Source: Aquimarina agarilytica ZC1 (GTDB lineage: Bacteria; Bacteroidota; Bacteroidia; Flavobacteriales; Flavobacteriaceae). From it: a stretch of 64,000 bases of DNA. Under the pieces are notes generated by a model that was not told the DNA's origin, did no database searches, and saw only the letters and a program-made list of their open reading frames with translations. The translations under genes and the position numbers were made by a program. The stretch covers positions 62,001 to 126,000 of the forward strand of contig NZ_JH621251.1 in the NCBI RefSeq assembly GCF_000255455.1, written 5' to 3'. Of the stretch, positions 25,383-34,157 are shown one piece after another (the first letter of the stretch is position 1; each line of letters opens with the position of its first letter).

Positions 25383-26655
25383 TTTATTTAATAAAGATTT
25401 ATGGAAAGAAATTTTACAATCCATCACTTCCAATGGATTTAGAACAATAATTACCTCTTTTGGTGTTTTTTGGGGTGTTTTTATACTCATACTATTACTT
25501 TGTGCATCCAATGGACTTAAAAACGGTATTGAAAACTCTTTTTCTGGGATTTCAACAAACTCCATTTTTATATGGGCTCAAGGGGTCTCTATGGAATATA
25601 AGGGATTACCAAAAAATAGAGAGTATAATTTTAAAATGCAAGATGCCCAAGCTATTAGAAACAATATAAAAGGTTTAAAAACAGTATCACCTCGTAATCA
25701 ACTTGGTGGTTGGGGAGTTTCCAACACCATCACCCATAATTTAAATGAAGGTTCCTTTACTGTAATGGCCGATTTTCCAGAAATACTTGAGCAAAAGTCT
25801 TTAATAATGGAACAAGGGAGGTTCATTAATTATAATGATATCGAACATAATAAAAAAAATGTTGTTATCGGCTGGGCTATTATTGATGAACTATATGAAA
25901 AAGGTGAAGAAGTAATTGGAAGCTATATTAAAATTCAAGGAGTTAGCTTTAAAGTAGTCGGGGTATACAAAGATATATCCATGCAAGGCAAAAGACAGAT
26001 TGAAGAACAAAAATACATTCATGTCCCCTTTTCCACCTTTACACAAGTATTTAATGAAGGAGATAAAGTCCGTTTTTTTCATATTACCGCTAACGATAAT
26101 CAATCGATTTCAGAAATTAAAGAATCTATTTTTTCTTTGCTAAGAAAACGTCATTCTATTCACCCAAAAGATGATAGAGCCATCGGTAATTTTGACCTAA
26201 ATAAGTTTTTTACCAAATTTGGAATGCTCTTTTTAACCTTAAAAATAGTGTCCTACTTTGTCGGTATCCTCATTCTATTTTCGGGAATTATTGGAATAAG
26301 TAATATTATGCTTATTGTAATAAAAGAACGTACCAATGAAATTGGTGTTCGCAGAGCCCTAGGTGCCACGCCCGGTAATATCCGGAAACAAATATTACTC
26401 GAATCATTATTCCTTACTATTATTTCGGGAATGACCGGAGTTTCATTAGCAGCATTAATATCCTATCTGATCAATTTGCAATTAGACAGTCAGGATCCTG
26501 CTACTTCAGAATCCTTACTTTATAACCCATCTGTTGATTTAGTTACAATAATTACGGTACTCATTATATTAGTAATAAGCGGCTTAATTGCAGGCTTCAT
26601 ACCTGCTCAAACAGCCATTAAAATAAAACCAATTGAAGCACTTAGAACTGAATAA
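25375..26655 (+). CDS. MacB-like ABC permease 2
   Basis: About 426 residues, same architecture as permease 1: N-terminal helix (about 20-45), periplasmic core, and C-terminal FtsX helices with GISNIMLIVIKERTNEIGVRRALGA. The two are clearly paralogues. ATG 25375 is chosen over the GTG one codon earlier. An extra insertion in the last periplasmic loop (SQDPATSESL) differs from permease 1. Adaptor gene follows after 9 bases. Confidence 0.9.
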   Translation: MNSLFNKDLWKEILQSITSNGFRTIITSFGVFWGVFILILLLCASNGLKNGIENSFSGISTNSIFIWAQGVSMEYKGLPKNREYNFKMQDAQAIRNNIKGLKTVSPRNQLGGWGVSNTITHNLNEGSFTVMADFPEILEQKSLIMEQGRFINYNDIEHNKKNVVIGWAIIDELYEKGEEVIGSYIKIQGVSFKVVGVYKDISMQGKRQIEEQKYIHVPFSTFTQVFNEGDKVRFFHITANDNQSISEIKESIFSLLRKRHSIHPKDDRAIGNFDLNKFFTKFGMLFLTLKIVSYFVGILILFSGIIGISNIMLIVIKERTNEIGVRRALGATPGNIRKQILLESLFLTIISGMTGVSLAALISYLINLQLDSQDPATSESLLYNPSVDLVTIITVLIILVISGLIAGFIPAQTAIKIKPIEALRTE

Positions 26656-26664
26656 ATTACACTC

Positions 26665-27789
26665 ATGAAAAAATCAAAAACTATACTCATTTTAGTCTCC
26701 ATTGTACTATTTTTTGGACTGTCACTATTTTATTTCTGGAAACGTAACCAAAAACCTGCTGTTGTTTATAACACTAAAAAAGCTTCGGTACAAACCATTA
26801 CTTTAAGTACTATTGCTACTGGAAGTGTTGTACCCGACGAAGAAGTATCTATTCGTCCTAATATTTCCGGAGTGATAAAAGATATCTATGTCGAAGCTGG
26901 TGATTTTGTAAAAACTGGTGATAAAATTGCGCGTATTAAGGTCATTCCTAGCATTAATAATTTACAAGCCTCTCGTAACGGTGTACAAAGTGCTAAAATC
27001 AATTTAGAAACTCAGAAAAAAATATTCAACCGTCAAAAAGAACTTTTTGATAAAGGAGTAATCTCTGCTAATGACTTTGATCAAAGTAAAAATGCTTTCG
27101 ATCAAGCCAAACAAACTTATGATTCTGCCAATGAGAATTATCAAATTGTAAAAACAGGAACTGCACAAGGTTTTAATAACATTGCCCAAACCATAATTAA
27201 AGCCACTATAAGTGGCCAAATATTGGATGTTCCTGTGGAAGAAGGTGTCCAAGTAATACAAACCAATAATTTTAATGAAGGAACTGAAGTAGCCTCCATT
27301 GCCGATGTAAGTAAAATGATTTTTAAAGGAAAAATCGATGAAAGTGAAGTAGGTAAAATTAAAGAAGGTATGCCCATAAAAATTACTATAGGAGCTATGC
27401 CAGATCAAGAATTCGATGCCAAGCTTAACTACATTGCCCCAAAAGGCTTTATGGTAAACGGAGCTGTACAATTTGACATTGAAGCTAAACTAAGTATCTC
27501 GAAAGATGTACTAATTAGAGCTGGTTTAAGTGCCAATGCCTCAATTATATTAGATAAAGCTACTGATGTTTTAGCCATGAGTGAAGCGCTTTTGCAATAT
27601 GATAAAGAAACTAAAAAACCCTATGTTGAAATTGAAACTGGCGAACAGCAATTTGAACGTAAAGATCTTACATTAGGAATAAGTGATGGAATTACCGTTG
27701 AAATTAAAAACGGAGTCACTAAAGATGATAAAATTAAAGAATGGAATGCCATTACTGTGCCCGAAGAAACCAAAAAGAATAAGTCCTAA
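26665..27789 (+). CDS. periplasmic adaptor protein (HlyD/MacA family)
   Basis: 374 residues. An N-terminal membrane anchor (about 5-24) is followed by a biotinyl-lipoyl-like half motif (GVIKDIYVEAGDFVKTGDKIARI near 70-92), an alpha-helical hairpin (about 100-165), the second lipoyl half and beta-barrel domains. It bridges the permeases with the outer-membrane channel encoded next. Spacing to the TolC gene is 3 bases. Confidence 0.92.
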   Translation: MKKSKTILILVSIVLFFGLSLFYFWKRNQKPAVVYNTKKASVQTITLSTIATGSVVPDEEVSIRPNISGVIKDIYVEAGDFVKTGDKIARIKVIPSINNLQASRNGVQSAKINLETQKKIFNRQKELFDKGVISANDFDQSKNAFDQAKQTYDSANENYQIVKTGTAQGFNNIAQTIIKATISGQILDVPVEEGVQVIQTNNFNEGTEVASIADVSKMIFKGKIDESEVGKIKEGMPIKITIGAMPDQEFDAKLNYIAPKGFMVNGAVQFDIEAKLSISKDVLIRAGLSANASIILDKATDVLAMSEALLQYDKETKKPYVEIETGEQQFERKDLTLGISDGITVEIKNGVTKDDKIKEWNAITVPEETKKNKS

Positions 27790-27792
27790 ACT

Positions 27793-29127
27793 ATGAAAAA
27801 GTTATTTATAACCACATTTGCTATAGTTGCTTTTTATAGTTTAGGTCAAGCCCAAGAAAAAGCTAAAAAAACAGTCTGGAGCATACAAGATTGCATAGAA
27901 TATGCCATTGAAAACAATTTACAAATCCAACAACAACAATTAGATTTACAGGATGCTGATATTAATGAAAAAGATGCTAAAAATACCTTTTTACCCGATC
28001 TAAATGGAAGTGCTGGAAACCAATGGAGTTTTGGTTTTAGTCGTGATGCTTCAGGGGTTTCTGCAGAAAGAAACACCAGAGGATCTAGCTATTCGTTAAG
28101 GTCAAACGTGCCTATTTATAACGGATTACAAAATTATAATAGAGTACAAAGAGCCAAACTTCAAAAAGTAGCCAGTCAATTCAATATTGAACGTTTAAAA
28201 GATGATATTCGAATAAATATAGCCAATAATTACCTTCAAATTTTGCTACAGCAAGAAAATTTAAATGTACTTAACGCTCAAAATAAGATTACATTAGAAC
28301 AAATTAAGCGTACACAACAGCTTATTGATGCTGGTAATTTGCCTGAAGGTGATGTATTGCAATTAAAAGCTACTGCTGCAGAAAATTTACAAAATATTGC
28401 TACAAGTGAAAATAGTGTAGCCATTGCTAAATTAGGACTAAAACAATTACTACAACTTAACTTTGACAATCCATTTGAAATTTCACAAATAGAAATTGAG
28501 CTTGACGAACTGTCTATTTTGGATAAAGAAATAAAACAAATTGTAGGCACTGTATTGGAAAATAGAAACGAAATCAAATTTGCTGAACAAAATATAAAAC
28601 TCGCAGAAAAAGATATAGATATTACTAAGGGAGCATTTTTACCCACACTTTCTGGCTTTGTAGAATACGGAAGTCAAGAAGTGGATATCGAAGGATTTCC
28701 TTCAAGACCTTTTTTTAATCAATTAAATGATAATAAATCTTTTAGTATTGGAGCTAGACTAAACATGCCTTTATTTAACCGCTTCCAAACAAAAAATGCA
28801 GTTTCTCGTAACAAAGTAAACGTATTACGTACTCAAAATCAATTAGAACAAACCAAGCAGCGTATTACCCAAAATGTATACCAAGCCTATTTGGATGCTA
28901 AAGCCAGTAACAAATCATATGAAGCAGCAAAAGTTGCTGTAACTGCTCAAGAGCGTGCTTTTGAATATGCTAAAAATCGATTTGAAGTAGGTATTAGTAA
29001 TTCTCTTGATTTTACACAAGCACGTATTGCATATCAAAATAGTCAAACCCAATTACTAAGAGCTAAATACGATTTTCTGTTTAAAGTAAAGCTATTGGAA
29101 TTGTACTATGAAAGTCCAATCAAATAA
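27793..29127 (+). CDS. TolC-family outer-membrane efflux channel
   Basis: 444 residues. The signal peptide ends GQAQ at about 21. Two repeated OEP domains carry long helices rich in Gln/Asn/Ala (about 35-215 and 235-435), including GLQNYNRVQRAK and NRFQTKNAVSRNK in the equivalent position of each repeat. It is the outer-membrane exit duct of the ABC exporter, and the last gene before a strong terminator. Confidence 0.93.
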   Translation: MKKLFITTFAIVAFYSLGQAQEKAKKTVWSIQDCIEYAIENNLQIQQQQLDLQDADINEKDAKNTFLPDLNGSAGNQWSFGFSRDASGVSAERNTRGSSYSLRSNVPIYNGLQNYNRVQRAKLQKVASQFNIERLKDDIRINIANNYLQILLQQENLNVLNAQNKITLEQIKRTQQLIDAGNLPEGDVLQLKATAAENLQNIATSENSVAIAKLGLKQLLQLNFDNPFEISQIEIELDELSILDKEIKQIVGTVLENRNEIKFAEQNIKLAEKDIDITKGAFLPTLSGFVEYGSQEVDIEGFPSRPFFNQLNDNKSFSIGARLNMPLFNRFQTKNAVSRNKVNVLRTQNQLEQTKQRITQNVYQAYLDAKASNKSYEAAKVAVTAQERAFEYAKNRFEVGISNSLDFTQARIAYQNSQTQLLRAKYDFLFKVKLLELYYESPIK

Positions 29128-29154
29128 GTTCAATAAAATATAAATTTGATTTTA

Positions 29155-29209
29155 TATAAACCAAAATGGTATCATTCTTGATCAAGGAATGATACCATTT
29201 TGGTTTATA
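29155..29209 (+). terminator. very long hairpin terminator of the exporter operon
   Basis: 23-bp perfect stem (left arm 29155-29177, right arm 29187-29209) with a 9-base loop, followed by CTATTTTTC. The loop is itself the palindrome TTGATCAA plus one base. It ends 17 bases before the next start codon. Confidence 0.8.
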
Positions 29210-29225
29210 CTATTTTTCTAATCTC

Positions 29226-29624
29226 ATGAACAAAATAAAATTATTGCTACTCATTTCAAGCTTACTGCTACTTATTAGCTGTGATCAATTTTACTGTGTT
29301 CAATACACTATTAATAATACTTCTAACAATGATATCATCGTTAAATTTTATGATAAAGAATATAACCTTGATAGCAACACGGTAACACTTAAAAGCAAGC
29401 AACAATTCATAATTTATGAAGATTTTGGTTCTGGCGAAACTTCCAATTCATTCTTAAAAAAAATTTCAAGCATTACTTTAGATTCCTTATCAATTAGGAA
29501 TACAACTAATAAGCATTATCGACTAAACTCTAAACAAATTAATCTTTGGATTAAAAAAAAACAGACCAAAAATGATACCTGCGCTAGTCTTGAACTTATA
29601 GTAACAAATACGGATTTTAACTAA
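29226..29624 (+). CDS. small lipoprotein, unknown function
   Basis: 132 residues with a lipoprotein signal ending LLISC (Cys 19). The remainder is a beta-rich domain with NNTSNNDIIVKFYDKEYNL and several repeated Asn/Thr-rich strands. No family is recognised. The start lies just past the long terminator hairpin, and no clear TAnnTTTG box is visible between them, so its promoter is unclear. Confidence 0.6.
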   Translation: MNKIKLLLLISSLLLLISCDQFYCVQYTINNTSNNDIIVKFYDKEYNLDSNTVTLKSKQQFIIYEDFGSGETSNSFLKKISSITLDSLSIRNTTNKHYRLNSKQINLWIKKKQTKNDTCASLELIVTNTDFN

Positions 29625-29703
29625 TCAAATATCATTATCCCATTTCAATTATTAAAAATGTTCCGGAAAAATAGTATTTTCGAACTTCTAAATACCACAA
29701 AGA

Positions 29704-30510
29704 ATGAAAAGTATCATACTACCTTTATTTATATGCATTAGTACTATAGCTACCGCTCAAAAAAAGAAAGATTTACTTGACGAAATAAACAAATTAAAGT
29801 CAAATTTAAGAGAAGAGAAAGCTCGTGCTGATAAAGCAGAAAGTAGCAATAAAAATATGCTTACAAAACTTGATTTTGCAAACAGTCAAGTGGATGAAGT
29901 GAAACATGAAAATGAAACATTACTAAAAACAATTAACAATTTTGCATCGGTTACCAAGCAAAAAACTGCGAATGTGGAATCTAGTCTTAAAACAATTAAA
30001 GAAAAAGATGCCCAACTAAAAGTAGTGAATGATGCCCTTACCGAAGCTGAAGAAACTCGATTAGCTCAATTACAAACTTTTAAAGGAAAACTAAATACGA
30101 TAGGAAAAGTAGGCATTCAAAATAATCAATTGGTGCTAAGTATACCTAACACCGAACTTTTTTTAGCTGTTGATGGTGATGGAACCCTAAGTGAAAAAGG
30201 AAAAATGAGTTTGCAAAAAATTGCCGAAGTACTCAAAGCCAATACTCAATATTTTATCATTATTGAAGGGAATAGTAACGCTATTGAATTTAAAACAGAA
30301 AAAGCCCTTAATAATTGGGATTTAAGTGCTAGGCAAGCTGCTGCCATTGCTCATAGCTTACAAATAGATCATGAAATTGAACCTAAGCGTTTAAAAGTTA
30401 CTAGTAACGGGGAACATGGCACAACTGGGGTGGAAACTGTAACTAAAATTATTATTGATGCCCAGTTTGATGATTTCTTTAGTTTAATAAAGGATCGTAT
30501 GAAGAAGTAA
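29704..30510 (+). CDS. coiled-coil protein with OmpA-like C-terminal domain
   Basis: 268 residues. Signal peptide at about 1-18 (ATAQ), then a long coiled coil (about 20-135, rich in Lys, Glu and Leu). The C-terminal domain (about 150-265) is OmpA/MotB-like, with AVDGDGTLSEKGKMSLQKIAEVL, FIIIEGNSN and NWDLSARQAAAIA, as in peptidoglycan-binding domains. It probably tethers the envelope to peptidoglycan. The layout in front of tsaB is common in Flavobacteriia to my knowledge. Confidence 0.8.
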   Translation: MKSIILPLFICISTIATAQKKKDLLDEINKLKSNLREEKARADKAESSNKNMLTKLDFANSQVDEVKHENETLLKTINNFASVTKQKTANVESSLKTIKEKDAQLKVVNDALTEAEETRLAQLQTFKGKLNTIGKVGIQNNQLVLSIPNTELFLAVDGDGTLSEKGKMSLQKIAEVLKANTQYFIIIEGNSNAIEFKTEKALNNWDLSARQAAAIAHSLQIDHEIEPKRLKVTSNGEHGTTGVETVTKIIIDAQFDDFFSLIKDRMKK

Positions 30511-30525
30511 TTCTGAGATAGTTTG

Positions 30526-30533
30526 TAAATTTG
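30526..30533 (+). promoter_or_regulatory. -7 box TAAATTTG before tsaB
   Basis: Full TAnnTTTG match, 18 bases upstream of the tsaB start codon and past the end of the OmpA-like gene. No convincing -33 element. Confidence 0.35.
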
Positions 30534-30550
30534 CAGCTTATAAATTTCAC

Positions 30551-31237
30551 ATGAGTTACTTACTTTGTATTGAAACCAGTACTACTAATTGTTCTGTAGC
30601 GCTTTCGCTGAAGGGTAATATTGTTAGCTTTAAAGAGGATAATAGTAAAAATTATTCTCATGCCGAAAGCCTACATGTATTTATTGAAGCTCTTTTAGCA
30701 GAAGCTAAAGTAAGCTTACAACAAATTGATGCCATTGTAGTAAGTAAAGGGCCTGGATCATATACAGGCCTTAGAATTGGAGTTTCGGCAGCAAAAGGAC
30801 TATGCTATGCCTTGGATATACCTCTTATATCCATAAATACGCTTGAAAGTTTAGCTCATCAAACAACTCACTCTACTACTCCATCATTTATTGTTCCCAT
30901 GCTAGATGCTCGACGGATGGAAGTATACACCGCTACCTATAATAACCATTATGATTGCCTAGATACTACTCACGCAAAAATTTTAGATGAGACAAGTTAT
31001 ATGGTATTACTAGATAAACAAAAAACTATTTTTATTGGTAACGGGGTCACTAAATTTAAAGAGATTTGTACGCATAATAATGCTGTTATTATCGAGGATG
31101 CACTTCCTTCTGCCAAACAATTAGGAAAATTAGGTTATCAAAAATTTCAAAATAATGACTTTGATGATGTTGCTTACTTTGAGCCTTATTATTTAAAAGA
31201 TTTTGTGGCAGGCAAACCCAAACAGAAAAAACAGTAA
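30551..31237 (+). CDS. tsaB: tRNA threonylcarbamoyladenosine biosynthesis protein TsaB
   Basis: Partner of TsaD and TsaE in forming t6A at position 37 of ANN-decoding tRNAs. 228 residues with the ASKHA opening LLCIETSTTNCSVALS and the diagnostic KGPGSYTGLRIGVSAAKGL (about 66-84). No catalytic metal-binding HxxxH is present, as expected for TsaB rather than TsaD. Convergent with the lipase-like gene. Confidence 0.96.
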   Translation: MSYLLCIETSTTNCSVALSLKGNIVSFKEDNSKNYSHAESLHVFIEALLAEAKVSLQQIDAIVVSKGPGSYTGLRIGVSAAKGLCYALDIPLISINTLESLAHQTTHSTTPSFIVPMLDARRMEVYTATYNNHYDCLDTTHAKILDETSYMVLLDKQKTIFIGNGVTKFKEICTHNNAVIIEDALPSAKQLGKLGYQKFQNNDFDDVAYFEPYYLKDFVAGKPKQKKQ

Positions 31238-31252
31238 AAGAGTCAAATCAAC

Positions 31253-32470
31253 TTAAAACTGATTAAAATACTCCAAACTAACCACATTATAGGAACCTCT
31301 ACCTTCAAAATGATTAGCATCATCAGTTGATAGTGTGATATCCTTTTTATTGTTATTTGTATAATATTCTACTATATTTTGAGTGTTCAAAGGTAAAACT
31401 GCTTGATCATTTAAACCTTGGTAAAATAATATCGGCGTCACAGGAATCCAAGCATTGCCTACATAGGTATTCTCTTTTATCGCATTTTCAACTACGGTAT
31501 CATTTGAAGACACAAAACCTAAAGCAAATTCGGGATTCAATAATTCCTTATAAGTCGCTGGTAAATTATCTAAAATTTGTTGCGTATTAAATGCTCCATC
31601 AAATAAGCCATTTTTAATAGCCTCTGCATATGGTTCGGCAAAAATAGCATTAGTAGGTCTTTTAAAAAAGAATGTATTATACGAATCAAAAATTAAGGGA
31701 ACAAACTCATTTAAAGGAAGCTCATTAGTTATTACAAACTTTAACACCTGCGAAAAGGCATTTAAATCATAAGCTCCGGCACCACACGCGGCAGCTGTTA
31801 TTTTAAACTCTTTACGCGCTTCAATTAATCGGGTTAAAGCTAAATTGGACAAGCCCCCTTCCGAATACCCCGATAAAAATAATTTTAAAGGTTTTTCAAT
31901 ATTTTCCTTTTCTAAAAATTCATAACCTGCCTGTATAAAATCATATGCAGATACCGCCAATTTATCGGGAATATTATAAGGATGCTTCTCCTCTTTTGAA
32001 AGTCCAAAACCTGCATAATCTGCTGCAAACACAATATAGCCATTCGCCGCTAAAAATGAGAAAAAATTAAAAGTCCCTGTTTCCGTATTGTTGTAATTTG
32101 TTGTTCGATCTGCTTCTAAAAAAACAGTTCCGGGCTGGTAACTAATTACTCCTTTTATAGCTATATCACTAGTTGGTAATAGTACAATACCAGAATTTAT
32201 TATTTTCTCCCCAAATCCATTGAGCGTTTTATAAGCTACATCATATACATCAATATCCGAATCAACAAACCTTTCCACTTTGGTTAAACGTTCATTCGTA
32301 AATTTAAAATCAATAATCTCTTGACTTGTAAAACTTTTTCCAAAAGAGGAAGCTACCATAACTTTAGGTATTGGTTTATTGGGCACATCGAACACATAGG
32401 AGCATGATGCCATTAAAAATAGTATACTCGTTACTAAAATAGGGAAGCTAAACTTTTTAACTAATTCCAT
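31253..32470 (-). CDS. lipoprotein secretory-lipase-like alpha/beta hydrolase
   Basis: 405 residues. The lipoprotein signal ends LMASC (Cys 23). The nucleophile elbow is GYSEGG with Ser 203. GLNDQAVLP and DANHFEGRG near the C-terminus give candidate Asp and His. AADYAGFGLS upstream of the elbow and the overall layout resemble secretory lipases (LIP family) and related cell-surface esterases. Substrate not determinable. Its end is 15 bases from the convergent tsaB stop. Confidence 0.75.
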   Translation of the reverse strand: MELVKKFSFPILVTSILFLMASCSYVFDVPNKPIPKVMVASSFGKSFTSQEIIDFKFTNERLTKVERFVDSDIDVYDVAYKTLNGFGEKIINSGIVLLPTSDIAIKGVISYQPGTVFLEADRTTNYNNTETGTFNFFSFLAANGYIVFAADYAGFGLSKEEKHPYNIPDKLAVSAYDFIQAGYEFLEKENIEKPLKLFLSGYSEGGLSNLALTRLIEARKEFKITAAACGAGAYDLNAFSQVLKFVITNELPLNEFVPLIFDSYNTFFFKRPTNAIFAEPYAEAIKNGLFDGAFNTQQILDNLPATYKELLNPEFALGFVSSNDTVVENAIKENTYVGNAWIPVTPILFYQGLNDQAVLPLNTQNIVEYYTNNNKKDITLSTDDANHFEGRGSYNVVSLEYFNQF

Positions 32471-32603
32471 AGGATATAAATTTATTTTACACCAACTAAC
32501 TGATTATTAGTTAATTTAATTATTTTTCACATCAATAAAAAGCTGAAAAAACAAAAAAAATGTCACTATTTTCGGACAAATATAGTTGTCATTCCCCTAT
32601 ATA

Positions 32604-33275
32604 TTACTCCAATTTACAACTCAAAATTAAGGTTTCTCTTTCGTTATGTCCAGCAACAAAACCTTCTTGTAAAGGCTCCATTATCGCTGTAGATTCTATG
32701 CTATTAAAACCATTTGATCGTAATAATTCTATAATTTCATCATTTGATTTAATTGAAAAGCCATATTTGGTAACAGGGAATTTTTCTAAATTATGTTTTG
32801 GTCGAACAGCAATAATTAGTTCTCCTTCTTTTTTAAGCACTCGCTTCAATTCATATAAAACTTTTACATGATCTTCCCAAAAATAAAACGTATTGATAGT
32901 TATTATTTTATCAAATCTAGCGGTATCAAATGGCAAATCCTTAATATCAGCTTTTACAAAATTAACTTGACCTTGGGCTATAAAATCTTTATTTATTTCG
33001 GAAGCTAATTGCACCATATCACCAGAATAATCACAACCTACATAATTAATATGCTCCCCTACACAAACTATATTTTTAACAAAAAAACCATTCCCCATAC
33101 CTATTTCAAGAATAGTTTCATTTGCTTGCGGATCTAAAACTGCTATAGCATGCAGGTTCATCGACTTGTTTCCTACATTCATTCTTTCGGCAACTTTTAT
33201 ACCATCTGCTCCTTCTGGCTTTCTTAATTGTGCCGCTATTTTTTTAAAATCGGGTGTTGTGATTTGATCTTCCAA
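32604..33275 (-). CDS. class I SAM-dependent methyltransferase
   Basis: 223 residues. Rossmann methyltransferase with motif I ILEIGMGNGFFVK (about 75-87), an acidic loop CDYSGDMVQLA after strand 2, and motif IV-like FDKIITINTFYFW. The C-terminal region lacks a recognised substrate domain, so small-molecule or ubiquinone-like methylation cannot be decided. It stands alone with its own spacer on both sides. Confidence 0.8.
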   Translation of the reverse strand: MEDQITTPDFKKIAAQLRKPEGADGIKVAERMNVGNKSMNLHAIAVLDPQANETILEIGMGNGFFVKNIVCVGEHINYVGCDYSGDMVQLASEINKDFIAQGQVNFVKADIKDLPFDTARFDKIITINTFYFWEDHVKVLYELKRVLKKEGELIIAVRPKHNLEKFPVTKYGFSIKSNDEIIELLRSNGFNSIESTAIMEPLQEGFVAGHNERETLILSCKLE

Positions 33276-33305
33276 TGTTTCTTAATTTAGTAGTACTTAA
33301 AGCTA

Positions 33306-34025
33306 CTAAAATAGTTCTAACTTACAAGCACCAGTCAATGAAAGTTGTTGATCTTGAGTATAACCTACAATCTGTAATTCATTAAGGGTATATTTAGAGT
33401 CTAAATCAAAATCAATCGTTCCGGATTTTATTTTTAAAGACGCTACTGTTTTTTTGTCTAAAACAATATATGCATCAGTAAGTACTTTATTTCTATTTTC
33501 TCCTCGTTTAACCGAAGTTACTTTTTCTTTAAGTACTAAAACAACACTTAAATTATCATCCAATCCACTTTCTACAGTATAATCAACACTAATTTTATTA
33601 CTTCCTTTTACAGGGTTAAACAACCTAATTTTTGATGTGAACTTTTTGTTATTTAGTTTTTGTAATAGATTAGTTAATGATTTTACATCCGAACCTACAA
33701 TATGCTGATCTCCATTAATAACCAATTGAGGTGTGTAAATCGAATTGCCACCAAATTTTTGCCCATACTTATATTGATATTGCGAATATGTTGCTTTGCT
33801 AAATGGATCCTTCCAACCCAAACGATCCCAATAATCAACGTGGTAGGCCAAAGTAATAATTTCACCTCCATGAGCACTTTCTGCTACTTTTTTTAATAAT
33901 TGATCTGCTCTAGGACAACTGCTACAACCTTGTGAAGTAAACAGTTCTAAAACTATGTTAGCTTGTTGTGCACTTAATACTATTGAATTTAAAACTAAAA
34001 AAACGGCTATAGATATCTTTTTCAT
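33306..34025 (-). CDS. secreted DUF1223 thioredoxin-like protein
   Basis: 239 residues. Signal peptide at about 1-20 (ending LSAQ). The DUF1223 core starts VLELFTSQGCSSCPRADQLL with a CxxC at C34 and C37. Also present are HVDYWDRLGWKDPF and YTPQLVINGDQHIVGS, both typical of the family. The C-terminal beta domain is the usual one. Function of DUF1223 is unknown, although the CxxC suggests redox chemistry in the periplasm. It lies 30 bases upstream of the methyltransferase gene. Confidence 0.88.
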   Translation of the reverse strand: MKKISIAVFLVLNSIVLSAQQANIVLELFTSQGCSSCPRADQLLKKVAESAHGGEIITLAYHVDYWDRLGWKDPFSKATYSQYQYKYGQKFGGNSIYTPQLVINGDQHIVGSDVKSLTNLLQKLNNKKFTSKIRLFNPVKGSNKISVDYTVESGLDDNLSVVLVLKEKVTSVKRGENRNKVLTDAYIVLDKKTVASLKIKSGTIDFDLDSKYTLNELQIVGYTQDQQLSLTGACKLELF

Positions 34026-34113
34026 ATATAAATAGACGTTATACCAGTTTACCCATTACAAGAACACCAAACTACCACTTATTTTTACTATAAAATGCAT
34101 TCTAAACTTAAAA

Positions 34114-34141
34114 AAGGGGCTGTTACAACTAACATCCCCTT
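34114..34141 (-). terminator. terminator of the BNR-repeat protein gene
   Basis: 12-bp stem with one mismatch (AAGGGG...CCCCTT) and a 4-base loop. On the minus strand it ends in a run of T. It lies 17 bases after the stop codon. Confidence 0.75.
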
Positions 34142-34157
34142 AATACAAATAAATAAA

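Noticed and set aside
27004-27471. 155-codon minus strand frame
   Set aside because: Antisense to the adaptor gene; Phe/Tyr-rich shadow of Lys/Asn-rich coding.
28278-28646. 122-codon minus strand frame
   Set aside because: Antisense to the TolC-like gene; Ser/Cys-rich shadow frame.
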